Origin: Chloroflexota bacterium
GTDB lineage: Bacteria > Chloroflexota > Limnocylindria > Limnocylindrales > CSP1-4
Assembly (NCBI GenBank): GCA_003158295.1
Contig: PMIP01000060.1
Coordinates: 5,342-39,470, forward strand
DNA length: 34,129 bases
Direction of reading: 5' to 3'
Shown piece after piece: positions 1-7,408 of the stretch. How positions within the stretch are numbered: the stretch's first letter is position 1; every line of letters begins with the position of its first letter. Both the position numbers and the translations under genes were made by a program. The notes under the pieces were generated by a model. The model made no database searches and was not told where the DNA came from. It saw nothing but the letters and a program-made list of their open reading frames with translations.

Positions 1-171
1 ACCGGCAACCTCGACAGCCACTCCGGCGCCGAGGTTCTCGAGCTGTTCAAGGATCTCCACTCTCTCGGGCGAACCATCGTCCTGATCACGCACGACCTCG
101 ACGTGGCCCAAGCCGCCGACCGTGCCGTGCACCTGAGGGACGGACGGCTACAGGACGCGGTGCTCACATGA
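1..171 (+). CDS. ABC transporter ATP-binding protein, C-terminal end (MacB/LolD type), partial
   Basis: The window opens inside this gene; the first codons read TGNLDS, the segment that directly follows Walker B in LolD/MacB-type ATPases (DEPTGNLD). The H-loop LITHD follows about 30 residues later, and the protein ends in ...[11 protein letters not shown] with TGA at 169-171. The stop overlaps the ATG of the permease gene (168-170) as ATGA, so the two are translationally coupled and form one transporter. By family, the subunit hydrolyses ATP in the cytoplasm to drive a mechanotransducing MacB-like exporter. The N-terminus, Walker A and the signature motif lie outside the window, so activity cannot be judged here. 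Confidence 0.9.
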   Translation, partial: TGNLDSHSGAEVLELFKDLHSLGRTIVLITHDLDVAQAADRAVHLRDGRLQDAVLT

Positions 172-1370
172 AGATCACCGACCTGATCGGCCTGGCCTTC
201 TCCAGGCTCGGAACAGGGAAGATGCGTGCGGCCCTGACCATGCTCGGCGTCGTCATCGGCGTGGCATCGGTCGTGGCCCTGGTGAGCGTCGCCCAGGGAG
301 CCACGAAGGGAATCAGCGACCGGCTCCAATCCCTCGGCACCAACCTCCTGACGGTGAGCCCGGGCTTCACAACCACCGGCGCAACCCGTGGAGGCTTCGG
401 AACCGCGACCACGCTCACGGTCGACGACGCCAGCGCGCTGTCCCAGCTGGACGGTGTGCAGGCAATCGCGCCGGAGCTCACGACCAACAAGCTCGTGATC
501 GCCGGGACGCAGAACGAAACCGCCCGAGTCGTCGGAACCACACCGGGCTACGTGTCGGTCTTCGCCTACGACATGTGGGTGGGCTCGTTCCTGAACCAGG
601 CATCGGTCGACAACAAACTGCGGGTCGCGGTGATCGGCGCAACCACCGCGGACAACCTCAGCCTTACGGACGCGTCGGTGGGATCGACCATCTTCATCGG
701 CGGCCTGCCGTTCAATCTGATCGGGATTCTGCAGCCGAAGGGCGGTACGTCGAGCACGGATGACCAGGTACTGATACCGCTGTCAACAGCCCACCAGCTG
801 TTTGTCGGCAGCAACAGTGTCTCCGCGATCGGCGTAAGCGCGGCGAATCAAGACGTGATATCGACCGTCTCCGCCGAGATCACCGCGACGCTCGAACAGC
901 GCCACGGCATCACGACCGGCGTCGACGACTTCTCCATCGCGACTCAGGCCCAGCTACTGGGCACGGTCAGCGGGGTCAGCGACACGCTCACCTTGCTGCT
1001 GGCGGGGATCGCCTCGATCTCGCTCCTGGTGGGCGGGATCGGGATCATGAACATCATGCTGGTCTCCGTCCGTGAGCGGACGCGCGAGATCGGCATTCGC
1101 AAGGCCATCGGAGCACGCGGCAGGGACATCCTTTCGCAGTTCCTGGTCGAGGCCCTGGCCCTATCTCTAGCCGGGGGCCTGATCGGCGTCGGGCTGGGCG
1201 TGATCGCCTCCTACGGCATCGGCGTGTACGCCGGTTGGGGCTTCGTCTTCAACCCGGTGACGGTGGTGGTCGCAGTCCTGTTCAGTCTCATTGTCGGGGT
1301 CGTCTTCGGCGTCTGGCCGGCCAGCCAGGCCGCCCGCCTCGATCCCGTGGTAGCACTTCGATACGAGTAG
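168..1370 (+). CDS. MacB-like ABC transporter permease (MacB_PCD + FtsX domains)
   Basis: 400 aa, the usual length for a MacB/FtsX-type permease without a fused ATPase. The N-terminus carries one membrane helix (about residues 20-45, [14 protein letters not shown]). A large extracytoplasmic domain follows to about residue 265, and the C-terminal FtsX domain has three helices. The stretch [20 protein letters not shown], followed by IRKAIGAR, is the classic signature of this family. The start ATG overlaps the stop of the ATPase gene. Members of this family move substrate from the outer face of the membrane (antibiotics, peptides, lipoproteins) using an ATPase dimer. The two-component genes just downstream suggest induction by an envelope or drug signal. 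The substrate cannot be deduced. Confidence 0.93.
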   Translation: MKITDLIGLAFSRLGTGKMRAALTMLGVVIGVASVVALVSVAQGATKGISDRLQSLGTNLLTVSPGFTTTGATRGGFGTATTLTVDDASALSQLDGVQAIAPELTTNKLVIAGTQNETARVVGTTPGYVSVFAYDMWVGSFLNQASVDNKLRVAVIGATTADNLSLTDASVGSTIFIGGLPFNLIGILQPKGGTSSTDDQVLIPLSTAHQLFVGSNSVSAIGVSAANQDVISTVSAEITATLEQRHGITTGVDDFSIATQAQLLGTVSGVSDTLTLLLAGIASISLLVGGIGIMNIMLVSVRERTREIGIRKAIGARGRDILSQFLVEALALSLAGGLIGVGLGVIASYGIGVYAGWGFVFNPVTVVVAVLFSLIVGVVFGVWPASQAARLDPVVALRYE

Positions 1371-1397
1371 GCAATGGAACGCGAAAGGGAGGAACAC

Positions 1398-1931
1398 GTG
1401 ACAACAACGGTTAGGCCGGCCAAGCAGGATCGCACGACGCTGGTACTGCTCCTGGTCGCTGCCCTCGTAGCGGTGGGCGGGATCGGCTTCGCCCTCGGCC
1501 ACCTGACGGCCCCGGCGGCATCGGCGGCCGCCAACGCGACCCGTGGGCCCGGAGGCTTCGCGGGCGGCCGCGGCTTCCCCTCCCTGGCTCCGGGTCAGAC
1601 TTTCGATACGAGCCAGTTCGGGGCCGGCGCCGGCGCGCGCGCTGGTCTCGGCGGCGTGGCCGGCGGCGTAACCGGAACGGTCCAGTCGGTCAGCGGCTCC
1701 GCGATTACGATTCAGGAAGCGAGCGGCACCAGCGTCACGATCGACATCTCCGGCACCACTACCTATCACAATGAGACGTCGGCTCAATCGAGCGACGTGA
1801 AGGTCGGCAGCGGCGTCGTGGTCCAGATCGACACCAGCGCTCTCGCCAGCGAGGCACCAAATCCTAGCGCCAGTGGCGGCCTCGGCGGCCGGACGTTGAC
1901 GGCCAAAGACGTCCTGATCACAACACCCTAG
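1398..1931 (+). CDS. Small membrane-anchored secreted protein, DUF5666-like
   Basis: 177 aa from the GTG at 1398, chosen because AAGGGAGG lies about 6 nt upstream; an in-frame ATG at 1374 would add eight charged residues and lacks a good ribosome site. A short basic N-terminus is followed by one hydrophobic helix (LVLLLVAALVAVGGIGFALG), then an Ala/Gly-rich linker. A C-terminal beta-rich domain (GTVQSVSGSAITIQ, then VTIDISGTTTYH and VVVQIDTS) resembles the DUF5666 OB-like fold. It sits between the ABC permease and the response regulator, so it may be an extracytoplasmic partner of the exporter. It is too short and lacks the coiled coil of a true MacA adaptor. Family assignment is by pattern only. 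Confidence 0.65.
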   Translation: MTTTVRPAKQDRTTLVLLLVAALVAVGGIGFALGHLTAPAASAAANATRGPGGFAGGRGFPSLAPGQTFDTSQFGAGAGARAGLGGVAGGVTGTVQSVSGSAITIQEASGTSVTIDISGTTTYHNETSAQSSDVKVGSGVVVQIDTSALASEAPNPSASGGLGGRTLTAKDVLITTP

Positions 1932-1942
1932 GAGTCCGAACG

Positions 1943-2615
1943 GTGCACTTGCTCGTTGTCGAGGACGATGCCCGACTGAGTCGGCTGCTCAAGCGGCTGC
2001 TCAGCCAGGATCGCCATGTCGTGGAGACGGCTCTGACGGCGGAGGAAGGGCTGGAAGTAGCCACCTCCAACCTCGAGCTGGACGCGATAGTCCTGGATGT
2101 CGGGCTGCCCGATCGGTCGGGCTTCGATGTGGCTCGAACGCTGCGCAAGAAAGGCTCGCAGGTTCCCATCCTGATGCTCACGGCGCGAGACTCCGTGAGC
2201 GACAGGGTGGAGGGGCTCGACGCAGGCGCGGACGACTACCTGGTCAAGCCTTTCGCCTATGAGGAGCTGCTGGCCCGTCTTCGGGCTCTCGGCCGGAGAC
2301 CGCCCACTCGGAAGTCGCCGGTACTGAAGGCAGGCCCGATCGAGCTCGACGAGACGACCCGACGGGTGGCCGTCTCCGGCAAGCCGGTCGACCTGAGCCA
2401 GCGCGAGTTCTCGATACTCGAATGCCTGCTGCGGCAGGCCCGGCCAGGTCCTGTCCCGCGACCAGCTGCTCGACTATGCCTGGCCGTACGGCGTGGCCCT
2501 GACGCCGAACACGGTCGAGGCCTACATCCACCTGCTGCGGGAGAAGGTCGGCAATCAGGCGGCCGCTCACATCGAGACGGTCCGCGGCGTCGGCTATCGC
2601 CTTCGAGAGGGTTGA
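1943..2615 (+). pseudogene. OmpR/PhoB-family response regulator, interrupted by a one-base frameshift
   Basis: Starts at GTG 1943 behind AGGAGT (1930-1935). The receiver domain is complete: acidic pair ED (residues 7-9), phospho-acceptor D52 in LDVGLPD, T80 in LMLTARD and K102 in VKPF. The winged-helix domain begins near residue 127 and reads correctly to LECLLRQA. There an extra base, most simply in the CCC run at 2439-2441, moves the rest into the +1 frame. In that frame it continues GQVLSRDQLLDYAW and ends GVGYRLREG with TGA at 2613-2615. With one base removed the product is 223 aa, a normal OmpR length. As written, the first frame runs into the kinase and makes a false 746-residue fusion without a working DNA-binding domain. 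A sequencing or assembly error is most likely, a recent lesion possible. Confidence 0.85.
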
Positions 2616-2617
2616 CC

Positions 2618-4183
2618 GTGAGGCTCCCGCGTCGCTTCAGCTTGAGGCGCCCGGCCACGGGTGCCTCGGCGGAGGCGAGACCGCCGGTGGCTCAGACCGG
2701 CGCGGCCGACGACGCCCGCATCCTGCGCCGTACCCGCCTGCGGCTGATGGCGGTCAGCGGCGTCGTCACCCTGGCGATCCTGGTTGCCCTCGGCGCGTCG
2801 ATCTACTGGCTCGTCTCCACCGCCGTCGAGGTCGGGGCGCGCGACCAACTCCAGCGTGTGGCGCTCTATCAGACCGAGGTGGACGAGAACGTCGGGCTGA
2901 CCTTCGAGGGGCAGGCTGCCGGCCTGATCCCGATCGTGGTGGATTCGTCGGGTCTCCCCCTGGTCCCCAACGGCCTGAGCCGAATTCCGCCGGGCCTGCC
3001 CAACAAGGACAGTCTGGCCGCGGTGACACAGAAGGGGCAGGTGGACCAGCGCGACGTGGTCTCCGCCGACGGTACGCCATATCGGGTGATCAGCGGCTTC
3101 ATGGCCAGCCCGGATCCCCGCTTCGCCGCGTACAAGGTCCAGTGGGCGCAGAACAGGTCCGCCGAGGTGAACCTTCTGAACACCCTCGCCGTGGTGCTGC
3201 TCGGCGGCGGCCTGCTGGCATTGCTGGCTGCGTTGGCGGCCGGCTACGTATACGCCGGTCGAGCCCTCGTCCCGATTCGCGAGTCAATCGAGCGCCGGCA
3301 GGTGGCATTGCAGCGTCAACGAGAGTTCACGGCCAACGCCAGCCACGAGCTGCGCACGCCACTCACGGTGATTCGGGCAAGCGTCGAGGATCTGAGACGT
3401 AACCGGCGCAGCCGGGTCGAGGAGGTGGGCGAGGCGCTCGATGACATCGATGCCGAAGTGCGACTCGTGACGGCCCTGGTCGAGGACATGCTGCTCCTGG
3501 CTCGCACCGACTCGGGCGTGGTTCAGATGGAGCGCGTACCGCTCGATCTCGCCGATGTGGCGGCCGACGCGACCTCGCTGCTCAGTGCGCTCGGCGTGGA
3601 ACGGAACGTCGCGGTTGTGCTCGATCCGATGCCGGCGCCCGTCAGCGGCGACCCGGTCCGACTGCGCCAGCTCGTGACGATCCTGGTCGACAACGCCATC
3701 CGCCACAGCCCGGCCGGCGCCACGGTCGAGGTCATGGTGGGTTCGGAGCCGGGCGGCGCGGCGCTCCAGGTCGACGACCACGGATCCGGCATCAAGCCCG
3801 AGGATCTGCCGCGCCTCTTCGACAGGTTCTGGCGAGCGGACAACGCCCCTGCCGGCGGTACCGGGCTCGGCCTGGCCATCGCTCGCTGGATCGCGGAGCA
3901 GCATGGCGGAACGATCGGTGCCGCAAACCGGCCCGAAGGCGGAGCTAGCTTCTGGGTTCGCCTGCCGGCCGCGGGGCTTGCCGCTGCATCGGCGCAGTCG
4001 GCCGGAGCCGGGCCCTGGCTTGGGACACCGGATTCCGGGGCCGGACCCGACGCCTCATCGGCCCAATCTTGGGCCAGGCCCGATGCCTCGGGGCCGGAGT
4101 CCGGTGCTGTGCCGGATAGCTCGGCGCCGGCAGCCGAACCGCCCACGTGGACTCCGGGCGAAGCGGGTGGCCCGCCCTCCTAG
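2618..4183 (+). CDS. Sensor histidine kinase (HAMP-HisKA-HATPase), partner of the upstream regulator
   Basis: 521 aa from GTG 2618, two bases after the corrected stop of the regulator gene. Membrane helices lie at about residues 44-67 and 187-212 and enclose a sensor loop of about 120 residues outside the membrane. A HAMP-like segment follows, then HisKA with the phospho-acceptor H243 in ASHELRTP. The ATPase domain shows the N box VDNAIRHSP, DHGSG, the F box LFDRFWR and GTGLGLAIARWIAEQHGG. The last 70 residues or so, after WVRLPA, form a Ser/Pro/Ala/Gly tail with degenerate SGAGPDAS and SGPESGAVPDSS repeats, which is unusual for this family. Its stop overlaps the stop of the opposite gene by four bases. 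It likely controls the exporter upstream. Confidence 0.93.
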   Translation: MRLPRRFSLRRPATGASAEARPPVAQTGAADDARILRRTRLRLMAVSGVVTLAILVALGASIYWLVSTAVEVGARDQLQRVALYQTEVDENVGLTFEGQAAGLIPIVVDSSGLPLVPNGLSRIPPGLPNKDSLAAVTQKGQVDQRDVVSADGTPYRVISGFMASPDPRFAAYKVQWAQNRSAEVNLLNTLAVVLLGGGLLALLAALAAGYVYAGRALVPIRESIERRQVALQRQREFTANASHELRTPLTVIRASVEDLRRNRRSRVEEVGEALDDIDAEVRLVTALVEDMLLLARTDSGVVQMERVPLDLADVAADATSLLSALGVERNVAVVLDPMPAPVSGDPVRLRQLVTILVDNAIRHSPAGATVEVMVGSEPGGAALQVDDHGSGIKPEDLPRLFDRFWRADNAPAGGTGLGLAIARWIAEQHGGTIGAANRPEGGASFWVRLPAAGLAAASAQSAGAGPWLGTPDSGAGPDASSAQSWARPDASGPESGAVPDSSAPAAEPPTWTPGEAGGPPS

Positions 4184-4929
4184 GCGAGCAGCAGCTTCGC
4201 CTCGGCCAGGATCCCGACGGCGATGATCGCCAGCCGCAGGGCCGGGGCGGGTAATCGACGTCCGACTCGCGCCCCTACCTGGCCGCCAACGATCGAGCCG
4301 GCGGCGATGAGCAGGGCGACGTCCCAGTGCACCGGGGCCACCAGGATGAAGAGGATCGCGGCGACGCCGTTGATCAGGCCCGCCAGCACGTTCTTGAGGC
4401 CGTTGAGACGCTGGAGGTCGTCTGGTACGAAGATCGTCAACAGGGCGATCATGATGATCCCCATCCCCGCCCCGAAGTAGCCGCCGTAGATCGCCGTAGC
4501 GAAGAACATGAGCCCGAGCTGCCAGGATCGATGCGACTCTGCGTGACGGTGCTCCGCCAGGGTCTCCGACAGGCGCGGCCCAATCGCCACCAGGACCAGC
4601 GCGACTCCGATCAGCACCGGCACCACCGCCTCGAACGCGCCCGGGAAGGCGAGGAGGAGGACTCCGCCCGTCAGTCCGCCGGCACCGGAGACGATGCCCA
4701 GCCGGACCGCCCGATCTCCCTGGCCCGCGAGCTCACGACGGTAGCCGATCGCGCCGCTGATCGAGCCGGGCACCAGGCCGACCGTGTTCGAGACGTTGGC
4801 GTGCAGCGGCGAGAAGCCGAAGGCGAGCAGGGTAGGGAAGGTGATGAGCGATCCCGAGCCCACGATCGTGTTGATCGTTCCGGCGGCCAGACCGGCGGCA
4901 AGAATGGCGGCGGCTTCGAGCGGACTCAT
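4180..4929 (-). CDS. TauE/SafE-family sulfite or organic-anion permease (DUF81)
   Basis: 249 aa, with about eight hydrophobic helices and two half-repeats. The N-terminal motif AAGTINTIVGSGSLITFPTLLAFG is typical of TauE/SafE proteins (written here only as a landmark of the first helix pair), and the second half has GGYFGAGMGIIMIALL and GSIVGGQVGARVGRRLP. By family it is a membrane permease for small sulfur-containing or carboxylate anions; no neighbour fixes the substrate. The ATG at 4929 has no clear Shine-Dalgarno sequence. It overlaps, as ATGA, the stop of a 15-codon ORF that begins six bases after a TACGAT box, so translation may depend on coupling. Its stop codon shares CTAG with that of the convergent kinase gene. 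Confidence 0.88.
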   Translation of the reverse strand: MSPLEAAAILAAGLAAGTINTIVGSGSLITFPTLLAFGFSPLHANVSNTVGLVPGSISGAIGYRRELAGQGDRAVRLGIVSGAGGLTGGVLLLAFPGAFEAVVPVLIGVALVLVAIGPRLSETLAEHRHAESHRSWQLGLMFFATAIYGGYFGAGMGIIMIALLTIFVPDDLQRLNGLKNVLAGLINGVAAILFILVAPVHWDVALLIAAGSIVGGQVGARVGRRLPAPALRLAIIAVGILAEAKLLLA

Positions 4930-4973
4930 CCGGCGGCCTGCGATGCAGGGACGGCCGGGCTTGCGCTTCTCAC
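4926..4973 (-). CDS. Possible leaderless 15-residue leader ORF coupled to the TauE-like gene
   Basis: On the minus strand GTG at 4973 opens VRSASPAVPASQAAG and stops at TGA 4928-4926, which overlaps the ATG of the permease (4929-4927) as ATGA. A TACGAT box lies six bases before the GTG, the same geometry as the leaderless promoters elsewhere in this window. The peptide has no recognisable motif. Its role, if real, would be to bring ribosomes to a downstream start that lacks its own ribosome site. It is too short to prove from sequence alone. Confidence 0.35.
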   Translation of the reverse strand: MRSASPAVPASQAAG

Positions 4974-4979
4974 CCCCGG

Positions 4980-4985
4980 ATCGTA
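4980..4985 (-). promoter_or_regulatory. -10 box of the TauE-like gene and its leader ORF
   Basis: TACGAT on the minus strand fits TANNNT and stands six bases before the GTG of the leader ORF, or 50 bases before the permease ATG. No convincing -35 box is visible 16-18 bases upstream. Confidence 0.45.
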
Positions 4986-5012
4986 GCCGACGGCTCGGCT
5001 TGCGGCGTCTGA

Positions 5013-5086
5013 GTCGCGCGCCGGACTCCTGTCGGGCGCGCCAGAATATGGTGCCGAGCGCCGAGTGCCCGGGTCGCGCGCCGGAC
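5013..5086 (+). repeat. 14-bp direct repeat in the TauE/lipoprotein divergent gap
   Basis: GTCGCGCGCCGGAC occurs at 5013-5026 and again at 5073-5086, and a related GCGCGCC lies between them. The sequence is simple and GC-rich, so it may have no function; it could also be a binding site shared by the two divergent promoters. Confidence 0.4.
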
Positions 5087-5133
5087 GCCCAGTGCCGCGC
5101 GCCGCGTTGGTCGCCCTCGCTCGCCTGACCTGC

Positions 5134-5162
5134 TGGTCATCGATCCTTCAGCCGGGTAGTCT
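5134..5162 (+). promoter_or_regulatory. Promoter of the HNH-like lipoprotein gene
   Basis: TGGTCA at 5134-5139 and TAGTCT at 5157-5162 are separated by exactly 17 bases, matching four of six TTGACA positions and the TANNNT form. The predicted transcript starts near 5169 and leaves a leader of about 43 bases that contains the GGGAGGA ribosome site. Confidence 0.55.
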
Positions 5163-5211
5163 GGACGGAGCGCTTCCGTCGGGGGAAGTGGGAATCTGGG
5201 AGGACACTCGG

Positions 5212-5949
5212 ATGCGCACGCGACACCTGTCGATTCGCTTGCTGGGGTTGCTGCTCGCGGCGGGCCTGCTGGCCGGGTGCGGCCCGGCCGCGGCGACCCC
5301 GACCCCCTCCGCCACGCCTTCGCCTACCGCCACGGCCTCGCCCACTGCCACCGCTTCGCCCACTGGTGCGCCCACGGCTTCGCCCGGCGACACCTCCGGT
5401 GCCGTCATCGGCGACACGGGCGACCCGGAAGATGAGCCGGCCGCCAGCGAGACTCCGGCGGTCGGCTTCAGTCCCGGCCCCACCGGCATTCCCGCGCCGA
5501 CGCCGCCGGCGTCGATGGCCAGGCTGCCGGGCGAGCCCGATCCGGCCCTGACGCCCGGAGCGCTCAATCCCGCGGTAACCCAGGCAACCATCGCCTCGAC
5601 CATCTGTGTCTCGGGCTGGACGGACACCATTCGCCCGCCGACCTCGTACACGAACGCCTTGAAGGTGAAGCAGATCGCCGAGTACGGCTACGCGGACAAG
5701 GCAGTCGCCTCCTACGAGGAAGATCACCTGATCTCGCTGCAGCTGGGCGGCAACCCGACCGATCCCAGGAACCTCTGGCCGGAGCCCTACACGATCAGCC
5801 TGTCGGACGGACGCTCGGTGGGCGCGCGGGTCAAGGATGTGTTCGAGACCAAGCTGAAGAAGCAGGTCTGCGCCGGGACGATGACGCTGGCCCAGGCTCA
5901 GGCAGAAATCGGCATCCACTGGGTCCACTTCGACCCCTCGATCTCATAG
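5212..5949 (+). CDS. Secreted lipoprotein with a C-terminal HNH-like (DHL...NLWP) domain
   Basis: 245 aa from ATG 5212, preceded by GGGAGGA about 7 nt upstream; a longer in-frame ORF from 5065 has no such site. A lipoprotein signal peptide ends in the lipobox LAGC (Cys23). Residues 30-60 are Thr/Ser/Pro repeats (SPTATASP units), a cell-wall spanning linker. The C-terminal domain (about 125-245) has EEDHLISLQLGG (169-180) and NLWP (187-190), with Cys132 and Cys220 able to form a disulfide. The His-Leu-Gly-Gly-Asn spacing recalls HNH/beta-beta-alpha-metal nucleases, with H172 and N187 as candidate catalytic or metal residues. The family is recognised by motif only. A surface-anchored nuclease is an inference; a non-catalytic binding domain is equally possible. 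Confidence 0.8.
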   Translation: MRTRHLSIRLLGLLLAAGLLAGCGPAAATPTPSATPSPTATASPTATASPTGAPTASPGDTSGAVIGDTGDPEDEPAASETPAVGFSPGPTGIPAPTPPASMARLPGEPDPALTPGALNPAVTQATIASTICVSGWTDTIRPPTSYTNALKVKQIAEYGYADKAVASYEEDHLISLQLGGNPTDPRNLWPEPYTISLSDGRSVGARVKDVFETKLKKQVCAGTMTLAQAQAEIGIHWVHFDPSIS

Positions 5950-6023
5950 CGCCGGATCGGGGCCTTTCTCACAGGCAGGCACAGTGCCGGATTCGAACTC
6001 AGGGCCCTTCGCGTGGCAAACGG

Positions 6024-6100
6024 TGGGGTGGCCTACGGGGGTCGAACCCGTAACCTGCGGATCCACAGTCCGCTGCTCTGCCGGTTGAGCTAAGGCCACC
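6024..6100 (-). tRNA. tRNA-His (anticodon GTG)
   Basis: A complete cloverleaf reads on the minus strand. The acceptor stem GTGGCCT pairs with AGGCCAC, preceded by an encoded extra G (6100, the G-1 unique to tRNA-His) that faces C73. The D arm is GCTC/GAGC, the anticodon arm GCGGA-CTGTGGA-TCCGC gives anticodon GTG, the variable loop is AGGTT, and the T arm is ACGGG-TTCGACC-CCCGT. CCA is encoded at 6026-6024. The 77-nt length is normal for tRNA-His with G-1 and CCA. Confidence 0.97.
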
Positions 6101-6162
6101 GTAGCGGTCCCAACGGGGCGTGGCTTCCTTGCGGGTCGCGCCTCCCGGATGGGGCGACGGGG

Positions 6163-6168
6163 AGTATA
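6163..6168 (-). promoter_or_regulatory. -10 box for tRNA-His
   Basis: TATACT on the minus strand lies about 63 bases upstream of the tRNA 5' end, close to the -10 consensus. No clear -35 box is seen. The precursor would carry a leader of about 55 bases for RNase P to remove. Confidence 0.45.
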
Positions 6169-6286
6169 GCGGCTGCGTGCCGGCCCGGGCTAGGAAGGCA
6201 CCGATGCCGGCCCGCCACGCATCGGCGCCCGAGTAGGCGGTCGGTCGGACCCTGCCAACGGACAACGCTCGGGAGGTACCCGGTGC

Positions 6287-7345
6287 TTGCGTGCACCCAT
6301 GCAAGGACCGCAGATCCGCGTGGTACGACGTCATCGTGTCCGAATGACGAGCGAGCGGGTCTCCCAGCCGGCCTCGGTATCTACCGTTGAACGTGCCAAG
6401 CCCCAGCTGAGATGGGATCGCCATATCGTGTCGGGTTTCATCGCCTTGTCTGCCTCCGCCGTCCACGCGACCGTGCGGAGGATCTGCATCGTCGGTGTGG
6501 CGCTCATGCTCGCCGGAGCGGGGACGGTCGCGACCGCCGGCCCGGCGCTCGCCTGGGACGGCGCGGCCTTCAGCCCCGCTGATGAGGGGCTGCTCTTCTC
6601 CCTGACCAACCAGGATCGAGCCTCCGCCGGCCTCAACGCGCTCGTGAACGACCCCTATCTGCACACCAAGGCCGAGTGGCGAGCCCAGGACATGGGCGAC
6701 CGGGACTACTTCTCCCACGAGATCCCGCCCGCTAACGCCATGGTCTTCGCGTCCATGCAGTCGGACGGTTATTGCTTCTCGGTCGCCGGCGAGAACATCG
6801 GCCTGAGCACGTATGGCGACGATGTCGCCACGAACCGAATCGAAGCCGCCTTCATGGGATCCGCCGGCCACCGGGCCAACATCCTGGGGACGTGGGCCCA
6901 CATGGGAGTCGGGGCGTACAAGGCCGCCGACGGTCGCAAGCTGTACACGGTGCTCTTCTCGGTCCCTTGCGGCGCGGCAGTCGCAACTCCGGCGCCGGTG
7001 GCGACACCTCAGCCTCCTGCCCCGACCCCTCCGCCGCCTGCCCCGACGCCCAAGCCAGCGCCTAAGCCGACGCCCAAGCCGATCCCGACGGTTGCTCCGA
7101 CCCCAACTCCTGCCCCAACCGCGACCGCCACACCGACCCCGACCGACCCGCCAACGCCGAGTCCGTCGGCGTTCGCTCCGGCCACGCCTCTGGCGGTCCC
7201 GACCACACCGCTTCCGAGCGACGCGGCCGCGCCGTCGCCGGCGACCGACACCACCTCGAGCCTTCGAGTTCGTGAGAAGCCGGCATCCACGGGACCGCTC
7301 GACTCCGTCCTCCACTGGCTCTTCGGCGGGATGCTCGGCTGGTAG
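6287..7345 (+). CDS. Secreted CAP/SCP-domain protein (YkwD-like) with Pro/Thr-rich tail
   Basis: 352 aa as drawn from TTG 6287, which follows GGGAGGT (6271-6277). ATG 6299 is nearly as good, and GTG 6473 would place the signal peptide at the very N-terminus. The signal sequence is RRICIVGVALMLAGAGTVAT ending at ALA-WD. The CAP domain (about residues 97-225) has FSHEIPPANAMV, AGENIGL, FMGSAGHRANIL and GVGAYKA. A long Pro/Thr/Ala linker follows. The last 25 residues (LRVREKPASTGPL and HWLFGGMLGW) form a distinct hydrophobic end that could anchor the protein. Bacterial CAP proteins are secreted and poorly understood; proteolytic or lipid-binding roles have been proposed. It stands alone between tRNA-His and an ABC transporter. 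Confidence 0.85.
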   Translation: MRAPMQGPQIRVVRRHRVRMTSERVSQPASVSTVERAKPQLRWDRHIVSGFIALSASAVHATVRRICIVGVALMLAGAGTVATAGPALAWDGAAFSPADEGLLFSLTNQDRASAGLNALVNDPYLHTKAEWRAQDMGDRDYFSHEIPPANAMVFASMQSDGYCFSVAGENIGLSTYGDDVATNRIEAAFMGSAGHRANILGTWAHMGVGAYKAADGRKLYTVLFSVPCGAAVATPAPVATPQPPAPTPPPPAPTPKPAPKPTPKPIPTVAPTPTPAPTATATPTPTDPPTPSPSAFAPATPLAVPTTPLPSDAAAPSPATDTTSSLRVREKPASTGPLDSVLHWLFGGMLGW

Positions 7346-7371
7346 AGCCGGTCCCCAGAGGACGGCGCACC

Positions 7372-7401
7372 TCGACTCCCCGTTCCGCGATTGACTACAC
7401 T
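7372..7401 (+). promoter_or_regulatory. Leaderless-type promoter of the ABC transporter operon
   Basis: TCGACT (7372-7377), an 18-base spacer and TACACT (7396-7401). GTG follows seven bases later at 7409, so the transcript should begin at or within a base or two of the start codon. No ribosome site precedes this GTG, which agrees with a leaderless mRNA. Confidence 0.6.
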
Positions 7402-7408
7402 GCGGGGC

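Noticed and set aside
1943-4183. Single protein fusing a response regulator to a kinase
   Set aside because: The DNA-binding domain is intact in the +1 frame with its own stop two bases before a good GTG for the kinase; fusion is a product of a one-base shift.
5980-6015. Second tRNA or tRNA fragment (GTTCGAATCC on the minus strand) downstream of tRNA-His
   Set aside because: The T-loop-like word is present but the flanks do not pair as a T stem, and the sequence does not duplicate the tRNA-His 3' end, so it is not an attachment site.
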